Shown here: positions 37,651 to 46,011 of the stretch, piece by piece
How positions within the stretch are numbered: the stretch's first letter is position 1
Layout: every line of letters starts with the position of its first letter
Assembly (NCBI GenBank): GCA_007128135.1
Contig: SKYA01000079.1
Coordinates: forward strand, 1 to 56,643
Reading direction: 5' to 3'
DNA length: 56,643 bases
Origin: Paracoccaceae bacterium
Lineage (GTDB): Bacteria; Pseudomonadota; Alphaproteobacteria; Rhodobacterales; Rhodobacteraceae
Notes under the pieces: generated by a model
What the model was told of the DNA's origin: nothing
The model's input: only the letters and a program-made list of their open reading frames with translations
Database searches by the model: none
Position numbers and translations under genes: made by a program

Positions 37651-38474
37651 GTGCTGCATGGACCAACCGCCTGCTGTTCGTGATCGCACTGGTTCTGGCC
37701 GGGATCTACCTTTTCCCGCTCTACTGGATGTATGTCACCAGTCTGAAAACCCAGTCCTCGATCTTTGCCGTGCCACCCGAATTCCTGCCCGGCGTGCCGC
37801 AATGGCAGAATTACGCCCTGATCTGGGATGTGGCGAATATTCCGCGCTACATGTGGAACTCGCTGGTCATCGCCACAGGAGTCACGGCATTCACGCTGAT
37901 CTTTGGTGCAGGCGCGGCCTATGTTCTGGCGCGCTACCGTAACCCCTGGATCGATGTGACGCTGTTTCTGGTGCTCATGCTGCAGGTGCTGCCGCCCTCG
38001 CTGATGGTCACGCCGATCTTCGTGGGTTTCGCCTCGGTCGGGCTGCTGGACTACCCGCGTTTCGGAGCCATCCTCGCAATCTCGGCCAAGACCATGCCCT
38101 TTTTCATCATCCTGTGCCGTGCCGCCTTCATGACCGTCCCGCGCGAACTGGAAGAGGCGGCACTCGTCGATGGCAATTCGCGGGCGGGGGCGTTCTTCAT
38201 GATCGTGCTGCCGCTGGCGCGCAATGGCATCCTTGTGGCCGCGCTGCTCATCTTCATGCAGGGATTTGGCGAATACGTCTATTCGGCTTCGCTGATCGCC
38301 GATAACCGGCTGCACCCGGCCTCGATCGGGATGACGAACTTCCTGCAACCGAATGTGGTGAACTGGAACGCCATCATGGCCTTCGCGGCCACCTATGTCA
38401 CCCCGATTGTCGCGGCCTTCGTGCTGCTGCAACGCCAGATCGTCAACGGACTGACTGCGGGAGCCCTGAAATGA
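37647..38474 (+). CDS. Sugar ABC transporter permease, MalG-type
   Basis: Protein of 275 residues with six predicted spans and the EAA loop LEEAALVDGNSRAGAFFMIV followed by LPLARNG. ATG 37647 overlaps the stop of the upstream permease (ATGA) and is preferred to the longer open frame, which would run through that gene. MalG-like permeases contact the binding protein and the ATPase; the ATPase gene follows with another 4-bp overlap. Confidence 0.92.
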   Translation: MSAAWTNRLLFVIALVLAGIYLFPLYWMYVTSLKTQSSIFAVPPEFLPGVPQWQNYALIWDVANIPRYMWNSLVIATGVTAFTLIFGAGAAYVLARYRNPWIDVTLFLVLMLQVLPPSLMVTPIFVGFASVGLLDYPRFGAILAISAKTMPFFIILCRAAFMTVPRELEEAALVDGNSRAGAFFMIVLPLARNGILVAALLIFMQGFGEYVYSASLIADNRLHPASIGMTNFLQPNVVNWNAIMAFAATYVTPIVAAFVLLQRQIVNGLTAGALK

Positions 38475-39547
38475 CCGCCCAGATCGAAATCATCGATGTG
38501 CAGAAACACTATGGAAGTTTTCATGCGCTGCGCGACATCAACCTGACCATTCCGAAAGGGCAGTTCGTGGCGCTTGTCGGGCCTTCGGGTTGCGGCAAGT
38601 CCACACTGTTGCGCTCGATCGCGGGGCTGGAAAGCATCTCGGGCGGCACCATGCGCATCGCGGGCGAGGTGGTGAACGACATGCCCCCGCGCAAGCGCGA
38701 TCTCGCAATGGTGTTCCAGTCCTACGCACTTTACCCTCATATGAACGTTCGCGACAACCTGACCTATGCGCTCCGGCTCAAGCGCATACCCAGGGCCGAA
38801 CGCCATGCCAAGGCGGATGAGGTCGCCAAGGTCATCGGGCTGGAGGCGCTTCTGGACCGCTATCCGCGTGAACTTTCGGGCGGACAGCGCCAGCGCGTGG
38901 CCATGGGGCGCGCGATCATCCGCGAGCCCAAGGCATTCCTGTTCGACGAACCGCTCTCGAATCTTGATGCGGCCCTGCGCGTCAAGATGCGCAAGGAAGT
39001 GCGCGCTCTGCATGACAGGATTGGCGCGACCTCGGTTTATGTCACTCATGACCAGATCGAGGCCATGACGATGGCCGATCATGTCGTGGTGCTGCGCGCG
39101 GGCGTGATCGAGCAGCAGGGCAGGCCGATGGAGCTCTATGACCGCCCGGCAAACCGGTTCGTCGCAGGATTCATCGGCTCCCCTGCGATGAATTTCGTGC
39201 CTGCCGTGACAGGTACGGATGGTCGCTCGGTCACGCTGGAAATGACCAGTAACGCCCGTCTGCCGATGGACATTCAGATTGCCGAAGGCAGGCCGGTGAC
39301 AGCGGGCCTCCGCCCCGAGCATCTGGAAATCTGCGCGCCTGATCCGGAGGATGGCATGACGATCACGGTGGGTGCCATAGAGCGTACAGGCTCGTCCTGT
39401 TACCTCTTTTCCGAGGAAGCCCCCGAGATCATCATTGTCACCGACGGTGCGACCGGTGTGCAGCAGGGCGAGAGGATCGGGTTGCGCATTCGGCCCGAGC
39501 GTGTTCATCTGTTCGATCGCGACAGCACGGTTTCCCTGCGGGGCTAG
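38471..39547 (+). CDS. Sugar ABC transporter ATPase, UgpC/MalK-type
   Basis: Protein of 358 residues: Walker [10 protein letters not shown] (about 37 to 45), Q-loop [11 protein letters not shown], signature [14 protein letters not shown], Walker [13 protein letters not shown] and switch His in VYVTHDQ, then a C-terminal TOBE/OB regulatory domain (about 240 to 355). Some MalK-type ATPases serve several transporters; in this regulon it most likely powers the adjacent permeases. The stop lies 3 bp before the GMC oxidoreductase gene. Confidence 0.94.
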   Translation: MTAQIEIIDVQKHYGSFHALRDINLTIPKGQFVALVGPSGCGKSTLLRSIAGLESISGGTMRIAGEVVNDMPPRKRDLAMVFQSYALYPHMNVRDNLTYALRLKRIPRAERHAKADEVAKVIGLEALLDRYPRELSGGQRQRVAMGRAIIREPKAFLFDEPLSNLDAALRVKMRKEVRALHDRIGATSVYVTHDQIEAMTMADHVVVLRAGVIEQQGRPMELYDRPANRFVAGFIGSPAMNFVPAVTGTDGRSVTLEMTSNARLPMDIQIAEGRPVTAGLRPEHLEICAPDPEDGMTITVGAIERTGSSCYLFSEEAPEIIIVTDGATGVQQGERIGLRIRPERVHLFDRDSTVSLRG

Positions 39548-39550
39548 GCC

Positions 39551-41146
39551 ATGCTGGAGATACGCAGCGATGTCGTGATCGTGGGGGCTGGGCCTTCGGG
39601 CGCCGTGGCCGCGCTGGAACTGGCGCGGGCGGGCATGTCAGTCACGGTCCTGGAACAGGGCGACTGGGTTGCAGCCGAGGAATTTGACGGTGCGCGGCCC
39701 GAATGGGAACTGACCCAGCTGAGCAAATGGCACCCCAACCCCAATGTCCGGGGCCGACCCGAAGATTACCCGATTGACGCGACCGACTCGGAGGTCAATC
39801 CGCTGATGTTCGCGGGTGTCGGCGGCGCGGCGCTGATCTATGGCGCGCATTGGGTGCGGTTCATGCCGTCGGATTTCCGCGTGCGCACGCTGGATGGCGT
39901 GGCCGATGACTGGCCCTTCACCTATGAAGATCTCGCACCGTTCTACGAATATGTCGAAGAGTCCATGGCCGTCTCTGGCCTGAGTGGCAACCCGGCCTAT
40001 CCCGATGGCGCGCCCTGCCCGCTGCCACCCTTGCCTATCGGCAAGGTCGGACGCAAGGCGGCGGAAGGCATGAACAGGCTCGGTTGGCACTGGTGGCCGG
40101 GCTCGAACGCCATTCCCTCGCGCGCATACAGGGGGTTGCAACCCTGTGTCCTGCGCGGCACCTGCGGCACGGGATGTTCGGACGGTGCCAAGGCGACCCC
40201 CGACCGCACGCACTGGCCGGAGGCGCAGAAACTCGGGGTGCGGCTGGTCACTGGCGCGCGTGTGTCGGAAGTGGAAACGGATGCGCAGGGCCGTGCCTGT
40301 GGTGCGGTCTGGATCGACCGAAATGGCATACGCCACCGCGCACAGGGGGATGTCGTGATTCTTTGCGCCAATGGCATCGGCACACCGCGCCTGCTGTTGA
40401 TGTCCGGGCTGGCCGGGCGTTCAGGCATGGTTGGCCGGCGCCTCATGATGCACCCCTATGCCGGTGTGATGGGAACCTTTGATGAGGATCTTGAAAGCTG
40501 GGTCGGACCGGCTGGCCAGATCTTGGTTTCCATGCAGTTCTATGAGACTGACACCACACGCGGCTTTGTCCGGGGGGCGAAATGGAACTGCATGCCTGCG
40601 GGCGGACCGCAGAGCTTTCGCGCGGGCTATACCGGTGGCACTCTGACCGAAGGCTGGGGCCCCGCGCTGCATGACAGCGTACGGCGCAAATTCGGGCGCA
40701 GTTTCGAATGGGGCATTATCGGTGAGGACCTGCCCGTCGCTGAAAATCGACTCACATTGTCCGAGAACCTGACCGACAGTGACGGCCTGCCTGCACCTGA
40801 AATCCACTACCGCATGTCCGGGAATACCCACCGTATGCTTGCCTTCCATACGGCCCGCGCCGTCGAGGCGATGGAAGCTGCAGGGGCCATTGCGACAGAA
40901 GTCACACCGCTGATCCGCGATTGCGGCTGGCATCTGATGGGCACAGCCGTCATGGGCGATGATCCCGAAACCTCGGTCGTGGACCAGTTTGGTCATGTTC
41001 ATGATGTGCCGAACCTCTATGTGATGGACGGGTCTACCTTTCCGACTTCGTCGGGAATGAACCCGACTGCAACGATCATGGCTGTCGCCGCGCGCTCGGT
41101 CCTCGACCTGATCGAGAGCCGCGGTGATATCGCGCCATCCCGTTAG
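39551..41146 (+). CDS. GMC oxidoreductase with cysteine cluster motif, glycoside/gluconate dehydrogenase-like
   Basis: FAD enzyme of 531 residues. Dinucleotide motif GAGPSG (12 to 17), catalytic His461 in CGWHLMGTAVMG and Asn504 in SGMNPTATI, a GMC His-Asn pair. Cys199, Cys205 and Cys209 (CVLRGTCGTGC) match the kind of three-cysteine motif that holds a 3Fe-4S cluster in bacterial FAD glucose dehydrogenases and glycoside 3-dehydrogenases. These relatives work in the periplasm with a Tat-exported small subunit and a cytochrome. Here there is no leader, and no CxxCH protein is nearby, so a cytoplasmic enzyme with another acceptor is suggested. Next gene: subunit-3-like partner. Substrate probably a sugar or glycoside. 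Confidence 0.85.
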   Translation: MLEIRSDVVIVGAGPSGAVAALELARAGMSVTVLEQGDWVAAEEFDGARPEWELTQLSKWHPNPNVRGRPEDYPIDATDSEVNPLMFAGVGGAALIYGAHWVRFMPSDFRVRTLDGVADDWPFTYEDLAPFYEYVEESMAVSGLSGNPAYPDGAPCPLPPLPIGKVGRKAAEGMNRLGWHWWPGSNAIPSRAYRGLQPCVLRGTCGTGCSDGAKATPDRTHWPEAQKLGVRLVTGARVSEVETDAQGRACGAVWIDRNGIRHRAQGDVVILCANGIGTPRLLLMSGLAGRSGMVGRRLMMHPYAGVMGTFDEDLESWVGPAGQILVSMQFYETDTTRGFVRGAKWNCMPAGGPQSFRAGYTGGTLTEGWGPALHDSVRRKFGRSFEWGIIGEDLPVAENRLTLSENLTDSDGLPAPEIHYRMSGNTHRMLAFHTARAVEAMEAAGAIATEVTPLIRDCGWHLMGTAVMGDDPETSVVDQFGHVHDVPNLYVMDGSTFPTSSGMNPTATIMAVAARSVLDLIESRGDIAPSR

Positions 41147-41159
41147 AAGGCGAGGACCC

Positions 41160-41561
41160 ATGCCACTCACACCCGAAGAACGCACCAGACTCGAAGCACT
41201 GGCCGGGATCATGTTGCCCGGCGGTGCCGGTATGTCGGGGGCATCGGACGTGAACCTTGCCCAGGACCCGGTGGACCGTGTCCTGCATATCGAGCCGGCG
41301 CTGACTGCGCGCCTGTCTCGCTTTTTGTCGCAGGTTCGGGTCGTCCGAACCATGCCTGACGTCGAAACTCTTGCGCAGCAGGATCCCCAGGGTTTCAAGG
41401 CTCTGGGGACAGTGCTGGCCAATGCCTATTTCATGCATGAGGAAATCCGCAGGCAGATCGGTTACCCCGGACAGGAAGCCCGCGACAGTTCAGGCGGCCT
41501 GACCGGGCAGGACCTTGCACTGCTGCGGCCCGTGCAAGAGCGCGGCCCGATCCATAGATGA
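41160..41561 (+). CDS. Gluconate 2-dehydrogenase subunit 3-like small partner
   Basis: Protein of 133 residues resembling the small subunit of gluconate/glucose/glycoside dehydrogenases: MPLTPEERTRLEALAGIMLP (LxAlaeailPg), a disordered Gly-rich joint, helical core with DVETLAQQDPQGFKALGTVL and YFMHEEIRRQIGYPGQEA (YxxPxVxxxIGYPG...). Members normally start with a Tat leader that carries the catalytic subunit out; this one begins directly with the mature domain. ATG 41160 has CGAGGA in front; the longer frame has no leader either. Last gene of the nine-gene operon, 13 bp after its GMC partner. Confidence 0.8.
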   Translation: MPLTPEERTRLEALAGIMLPGGAGMSGASDVNLAQDPVDRVLHIEPALTARLSRFLSQVRVVRTMPDVETLAQQDPQGFKALGTVLANAYFMHEEIRRQIGYPGQEARDSSGGLTGQDLALLRPVQERGPIHR

Positions 41562-41656
41562 CCACGGCTGTCCTGGCCCGCTGGGTCATGTTCTGTAATC
41601 CGCATAAAGAGCCTGTCAGCAGCGATGGCGAAGCGAGCTTTGCGCCACTCGCCTGG

Positions 41657-42214
41657 TTACAGCGCAGCGGCCGCACGGGCGGCCTGATCATAGGCGCCCG
41701 ACAGCGTCCGCATAAGCGCTGCCATACGGCTGATATCCGCCGGGTCATGTCCCATCTGCCTGGCGGCGCGGACAACAAGAGCCTCGCGGATCTCGCCATA
41801 CCGGGTGCAGAGTTTCGTTCCTGCTTCGGTAATCGCAACGGTCTTTTCCTTGCCCTTGCGCCCGGTCCTGACCAGCTTGTGTGACTCCAGTTTCTTGATT
41901 GCGTAATTTGCCAGATGTGTGTCCTCGATATTCAGCACAAGGCAGATATCGGCCAGCGTCTTGGGTCGTGCGCGGTGATTCACCAGATGCACGATCAGCA
42001 CCTCCAAGGGTGAAAGCCCCGGCATGCCCGCCGCGGTCATGCAGCGCACCATCCAGCGGTGAAAGGCGTTGTTCGCCATGGTCAGCGCGAATTCCACCTC
42101 GGACAGCGCGGGCAGTGACGACGACGCAAGATGCGCGGAACTGACCACAGGGCCAATATCGGGCACCACGGGGCGCGGCGGTTTCAGCGGTTCAGCATCG
42201 TGTTCGGTAGCCAC
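41657..42214 (-). CDS. MarR-family winged-helix regulator of the TRAP/5-oxoproline locus
   Basis: Protein of 185 residues. A proline-rich N-terminal arm of about 35 residues precedes a MarR winged helix (about 60 to 150: GLSPLEVLIVHLVNHRARPK, LADICLVLNIEDTHLANYAI, KKLESHKLVRTGRKGKEKTV). GTG 42214 is the likely start, placing it 31 bp inside the end of dctM on the same strand, so it is the fourth gene of the TRAP transcript. It may bind the inverted repeat at 45127-45154 in the divergent dctP/pxpB promoter region and respond to 5-oxoproline. Start choice is uncertain because an in-frame ATG lies about 45 codons further in. Confidence 0.8.
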   Translation of the reverse strand: MATEHDAEPLKPPRPVVPDIGPVVSSAHLASSSLPALSEVEFALTMANNAFHRWMVRCMTAAGMPGLSPLEVLIVHLVNHRARPKTLADICLVLNIEDTHLANYAIKKLESHKLVRTGRKGKEKTVAITEAGTKLCTRYGEIREALVVRAARQMGHDPADISRMAALMRTLSGAYDQAARAAAAL

Positions 42215-43488
42215 AGGGCAATCTCCGGGAAAACAGACAGGATGGCAGTCGCCAGCACAAGGATCAGGAAGAAGGGCAGCGCCATGCGCGCGATCTGGAA
42301 GATTCCTCGCCCGGTTATGGATTGCAACACGAACAGGTTGAAGCCCACGGGCGGCGTGATCTGGCTCATCTCCACGACCAGCACCAGAAAGATGCCGAAC
42401 CAGATCGGGTCGATGCCTGCGGCCATGACCATGGGCAGGATTACGCTGGTGGTCAACACGACGATGGAAATGCCGTCAAGGAAGAATCCCAGCACGATGA
42501 AGAACACCAGAAGCGCCGAAAGCAGCGCATATTGCGAATAGCCCTGTTCGCCGATCCATGCCGCCAGTTGGCGCGGAATGCCCGTATAGCCCATCGCGAC
42601 CGTCAGGAAGGATGCGCCCGCAAGGATGAAGGCAATCATGCAGGTTGTGATGGCCGCCCCGCGCAGGCTGGCCACCGCACTTGTGCGGTCCAGACCACCC
42701 GAGAGGCCCGAGATCAGCAGCGCGCCGACCACGCCGATCACCGCCGCCTCGGTCGGCGAGGCAATGCCGGCATAGATCGACCCGATCACCGCAACGATGA
42801 GAGCCACCGTAGGCCCAAGCGCGCGGATCGCGTCCCAGCGTTCCGCGAGGCTTGGTGCAGGTTCAGGCGCGGGCATGCGGTCGCGGTTCATCATCGCCCA
42901 GATCATGACATATCCCGCGAAGAGCGCGGCCAGCATCAGCCCCGGCAGAACACCGGCCAGAAACAGTCGCGCGATACTCTGTTCTGTCGCAGCGCCATAG
43001 ACGATGAGGATGATCGAGGGCGGGATCAGAAAACCGAACGTGCCCGCGCCCGCCAGCGTGCCGATGGCGATATTGCTGTCATAGCCGCGCGCCTTGAGTT
43101 CCGGCAGCGACATGCGCCCGACAGTGGCGGTTGTCGCCGCAGAGGAGCCCGATACGGCCGCAAACAGCGCACAGCCAAGGATATTGGCATGCAACAGCCC
43201 GCCAGGCAGACGGCGGGTGAAGGGGGCCAGACCGCGAAACAGGTCCGCGGACAGGCGCGAGCGGAAGAGGATTTCGCCCATCCAGATGAACATGGGCAGT
43301 GCGGTCAGGTCCCAGACATTGAGCGAGCCCCAGACCTTGGTGGCAAAGACCGCGCCCGCCAGCCCGGGACGAGTCAGTTCCATCGCGACAAAGGCGACCG
43401 CCATTAGCGAGAAACCCACCCAGAGACCCGACAGCAGCAGCCCGAAAAGCACGATGACAAGGATGATCGACAGACTCAGCATGTCCAT
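42184..43488 (-). CDS. TRAP transporter large permease, DctM-type
   Basis: Protein of 434 residues, almost entirely membrane helices (about 12), with the DctM landmarks LPMFIWMGEILFRSRLSADL, AAVSGSSAATTATVGRMSLP (the conserved GS-A-A Na+/substrate loop), PPSIILIVYG and the C-terminal SQITPPVGFNLFVLQ. It carries out Na+-coupled import of an organic acid delivered by the binding protein. ATG 43488 lies 1 bp after the dctQ stop. In this setting the likely cargo is 5-oxoproline. Confidence 0.93.
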   Translation of the reverse strand: MDMLSLSIILVIVLFGLLLSGLWVGFSLMAVAFVAMELTRPGLAGAVFATKVWGSLNVWDLTALPMFIWMGEILFRSRLSADLFRGLAPFTRRLPGGLLHANILGCALFAAVSGSSAATTATVGRMSLPELKARGYDSNIAIGTLAGAGTFGFLIPPSIILIVYGAATEQSIARLFLAGVLPGLMLAALFAGYVMIWAMMNRDRMPAPEPAPSLAERWDAIRALGPTVALIVAVIGSIYAGIASPTEAAVIGVVGALLISGLSGGLDRTSAVASLRGAAITTCMIAFILAGASFLTVAMGYTGIPRQLAAWIGEQGYSQYALLSALLVFFIVLGFFLDGISIVVLTTSVILPMVMAAGIDPIWFGIFLVLVVEMSQITPPVGFNLFVLQSITGRGIFQIARMALPFFLILVLATAILSVFPEIALWLPNTMLNR

Positions 43489-43489
43489 G

Positions 43490-44047
43490 TCAGTGCTCTC
43501 CGGTGCTGCGTTCGGCCTCGGCCTTGCGAAAGGCGGGATCTGCCCCGCGCAGGGCCGCGAGCAATTCATCGGCCAAGGCCAGCACCAGCAGCGCGAAGCC
43601 TGTCGTCATGACGGCCTGTGGCACCCACAATGGCACCTTCACCATTCCGAAGGACACCACGTTGAACGACCACGAATCCCACATCTGCGCGGCTGAATGC
43701 CATGCTGCAAACCCTGCCATTCCCAGCGCGAGCACAAGCACCAGGACCGTCAGAAACCGACCAACGCGCGGCCCCGCGAGCGCCAGCGTCAGCGTGACCC
43801 GCACATGACCCGCCGCGCGCAGGGTTGCGGGCAGCGCCAAGGTGGCGGCGGCCACGAACAGGAAACCGCCGAAATCGGATAGGGACGGGATGGCCAGCCC
43901 CAGCGGGGCCGCGCCCGACAGGATAAGCACGCGGTCAATCATCCGCCCGATGATCTGTGCGAAAACCAGCACTGCTATGGCGATCATCGCAAGGCACGCG
44001 CCCCATAGGCCTGTGGCATAGATGCTGTCAAGAAAGCGACGCAGCAT
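43490..44047 (-). CDS. TRAP transporter small permease, DctQ-type
   Basis: Protein of 185 residues with four membrane spans, an Arg-rich N-terminus and the DctQ pattern LVFAQIIGRMIDR, LRAAGHVRVTL and WVPQAVMTTGF. It pairs with DctM. I choose ATG 44047, which has GGGGGAA in front, over the longer open frame, because the intergenic hairpin 44068-44090 lies just upstream and would otherwise be coding. Confidence 0.9.
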   Translation of the reverse strand: MLRRFLDSIYATGLWGACLAMIAIAVLVFAQIIGRMIDRVLILSGAAPLGLAIPSLSDFGGFLFVAAATLALPATLRAAGHVRVTLTLALAGPRVGRFLTVLVLVLALGMAGFAAWHSAAQMWDSWSFNVVSFGMVKVPLWVPQAVMTTGFALLVLALADELLAALRGADPAFRKAEAERSTGEH

Positions 44048-44067
44048 GGCATTCCCCCGCAAGAAAA

Positions 44068-44090
44068 GGGCAGGGCGCGTGGCCCTGCCC
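44068..44090 (-). other. Intergenic hairpin between dctP and dctQ
   Basis: Read on the minus strand: GGGCAGGGC, 5-nt loop, GCCCTGCCC, then TTTTCTT. A 9-bp perfect stem followed by a T-rich run eight bases after the dctP stop is a partial terminator or attenuator giving more DctP than DctQM. Confidence 0.7.
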
Positions 44091-44097
44091 GTTCCGG

Positions 44098-45069
44098 TCA
44101 TTCGTCGCGATAGCGCGCGACGATCACTGCGCCGACATCACCGGCCTGTTCCAGCCATTCGCCGATCATGATCTCGCCCACTTCTGCCAGCTTGGCCGAC
44201 AGCGCCTCGGAGGGTTGCATGACGACCATGCCGCCCTCCTCCAGACCTGCAATCCGCTCGGCAGTCTCGGCGGCAGACATCTCCCAGCCGCGCGCCTCGG
44301 CAGCTTCTGCCGCGGCAAGGACGGCGGCCTGTTCTGCCTCGGACAGCGTCTCGAAGGCGCGCGTGTTCACAAAGACCATGTTCTTGGGCAGCCAGGCCTG
44401 CGTGTCGATGTAATGGCTGGTATAGTCCCATGCCTGCGACGACACTCCGGTCGAGGGCGAAGTGATCATCGCGGCAATCCGGCCAGTGCTGAAGGCGGTC
44501 GGAATGTCACCTGCCTCGACCTGCGTCGGAACCATGCCCAGCAATTGCGCCATGCGCTCGGTGGCATTGTTATAGGCGCGGAAACTGATGCCCTGCAGTT
44601 GGGCAGGCTCGGTCACTTCCTCGCGCAGGAACAGCGACTGACCCGGCCAGGGCACCGAGAAGAGAAGCGTCAATCCCTGCCCGGCGAGGGCGGTGGCCAC
44701 CTCGTCGCGCGAGGCGTCCCAGAGCGCGCGTGCTTCGTCATAGCTGGCGGCCAGGAAGGGAATGCTGTCCACACCGAAGACCGGGTTTTCGTTGACAAGC
44801 TGCGACATCAGTATCTCGCCAATGGGGGCAAGGCCGCGACGGACCGAATCCTTGATCTGGCCATGGGCAAAGAGCGATCCTGCCGAATGCACCGTAATCT
44901 CGAGGCTGCCATCGGTGGCGGCGCGCACATCATCGGCAAAGGCCGTTATGTTCTGGGTATGGAACACGCTGTCGCCATAGGGCGTGGGCATGTCCCAGGC
45001 CGTCTGGGCCAGCGCGGGCGCGCTGGCAAGCGCGAGAAATGCTGCAGCGGTGGTGAAGCGAATGGTCAT
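44098..45069 (-). CDS. TRAP transporter substrate-binding protein, DctP-type
   Basis: Protein of 323 residues. Signal peptide 1 to about 21 (cleavage after ALA), then a DctP fold with Arg164 in GISFRAYNNATERM, the position of the invariant carboxylate-binding Arg of the family, and the AAMITSPSTG segment. Bordetella DctP6 and DctP7, in the same superfamily, are known to bind pyroglutamate; divergent pxpB-C-A here makes 5-oxoproline the most economical ligand. Transcribed from the region holding the inverted repeat 45127-45154. Confidence 0.9.
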   Translation of the reverse strand: MTIRFTTAAAFLALASAPALAQTAWDMPTPYGDSVFHTQNITAFADDVRAATDGSLEITVHSAGSLFAHGQIKDSVRRGLAPIGEILMSQLVNENPVFGVDSIPFLAASYDEARALWDASRDEVATALAGQGLTLLFSVPWPGQSLFLREEVTEPAQLQGISFRAYNNATERMAQLLGMVPTQVEAGDIPTAFSTGRIAAMITSPSTGVSSQAWDYTSHYIDTQAWLPKNMVFVNTRAFETLSEAEQAAVLAAAEAAEARGWEMSAAETAERIAGLEEGGMVVMQPSEALSAKLAEVGEIMIGEWLEQAGDVGAVIVARYRDE

Positions 45070-45126
45070 GAGGGAACCCCTGTTGCGGTTTCGAATGGCA
45101 GCTCTGACGTGGCTGCGTGGTTTAAC

Positions 45127-45154
45127 GTTGACAATACATCGTCAATTTGTCAAC
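45127..45154. promoter_or_regulatory. Inverted repeat in the divergent dctP/pxpB promoter region
   Basis: GTTGACAA and TTGTCAAC, perfect 8-bp arms around 12 bp, 58 bp before dctP and 86 bp before pxpB. The TTGACA at each end could serve as a -35 in either direction, so a protein bound here would control both operons. The MarR-type protein encoded at the end of the dct operon is the obvious candidate, unproven. The rest of 45070-45240 holds nothing else I recognise. Confidence 0.6.
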
Positions 45155-45240
45155 ATATTTGATGTGAGTGGGGGGACCTGCCCGCTGCGCGCTGTAAAAT
45201 GCCATGAAATCAGGCAGCTGAACGCAAAAAGGACTCTGCA

Positions 45241-46011
45241 GTGTTTGCTGACACGCCCATCACGCTCCGCCCTGACATGGCACCCGATTCCCGATTTCCA
45301 GCTATTCGAACAGTGGGTATAGACGGGTTTCTGGTCAGTTTTGCCGAGGTGCAGGACGAGCGCGCGAATCGTGCAGCGCTTGCCTTTCGTTCCGCGCTGG
45401 AGCGCGAAAGCTGGCCGGGGGTAGAGGAATGTGCGACCTCGCTCGTGTCCACTTTCCTTCGGTTCGACCTGGGCGCATGTGATCATGCCAGCCTGCGAGC
45501 GCGCCTTGTGCAGCTGCTGAGCAGCCGCAACTGGTTTGACGCGCCCCTGCCGGAGGGTCGACGGCTGTGGCGCGTGCCCGCAGTGTTCGGCAGCGACAAC
45601 GGCCCCCAACTGACCGAAGCCGCGACATTGGCAGGTCAGACACCGGAAGAGGCTGTCACGACGATCTGCGCACAGCCCCTTCGCGTGCAGACCATAGGCT
45701 TTGCGCCCGGACAACCCTATCTGGGCCAGCTGCCGCCCGAGTGGGACATTCCCCGCCAGGCGAAATTGAGCCCGCATGTACCCGAAGGCGCGCTGGTCGT
45801 GGCGATCCGTCAACTGATCGTGTTTTCCGTGGGCACGCCAACTGGCTGGCGCCATATCGGACAGACTGGTCTGCGCCTGTTTCGGCCCGAACTTGACGAT
45901 CCTTTCCTGCTTCGACCCGGTGACGAGGTCCTGTTCACGCGGGCCCCCGAGGATGCGCTGGACCGTTTGCGTGCAGACCCCGACGGTGGCGCAGTCGCCG
46001 AGGCGCTGTGA
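45241..46011 (+). CDS. pxpB: 5-oxoprolinase subunit B (KipI-type)
   Basis: Protein of 256 residues of the KipI/allophanate-hydrolase-subunit-1 family. It shows the core GFAPGQPYLGQLPPEWDIPR, the SPHVPEGALVVAIRQLIVFS turn and GWRHIGQTGLRLF, all diagnostic of PxpB. With PxpC and PxpA it forms the ATP-dependent bacterial 5-oxoprolinase giving glutamate. GTG 45241 is supported by AAAAAGGA 6 to 13 bases before it. The N-terminus is some 20 residues longer than usual. Confidence 0.92.
   Translation: MFADTPITLRPDMAPDSRFPAIRTVGIDGFLVSFAEVQDERANRAALAFRSALERESWPGVEECATSLVSTFLRFDLGACDHASLRARLVQLLSSRNWFDAPLPEGRRLWRVPAVFGSDNGPQLTEAATLAGQTPEEAVTTICAQPLRVQTIGFAPGQPYLGQLPPEWDIPRQAKLSPHVPEGALVVAIRQLIVFSVGTPTGWRHIGQTGLRLFRPELDDPFLLRPGDEVLFTRAPEDALDRLRADPDGGAVAEAL

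Noticed and set aside
41562-41656. Weak hairpin between the subunit-3-like and MarR-type genes
   Set aside because: The stem around 41625-41650 contains mismatches and no T-run, so I do not call a terminator.
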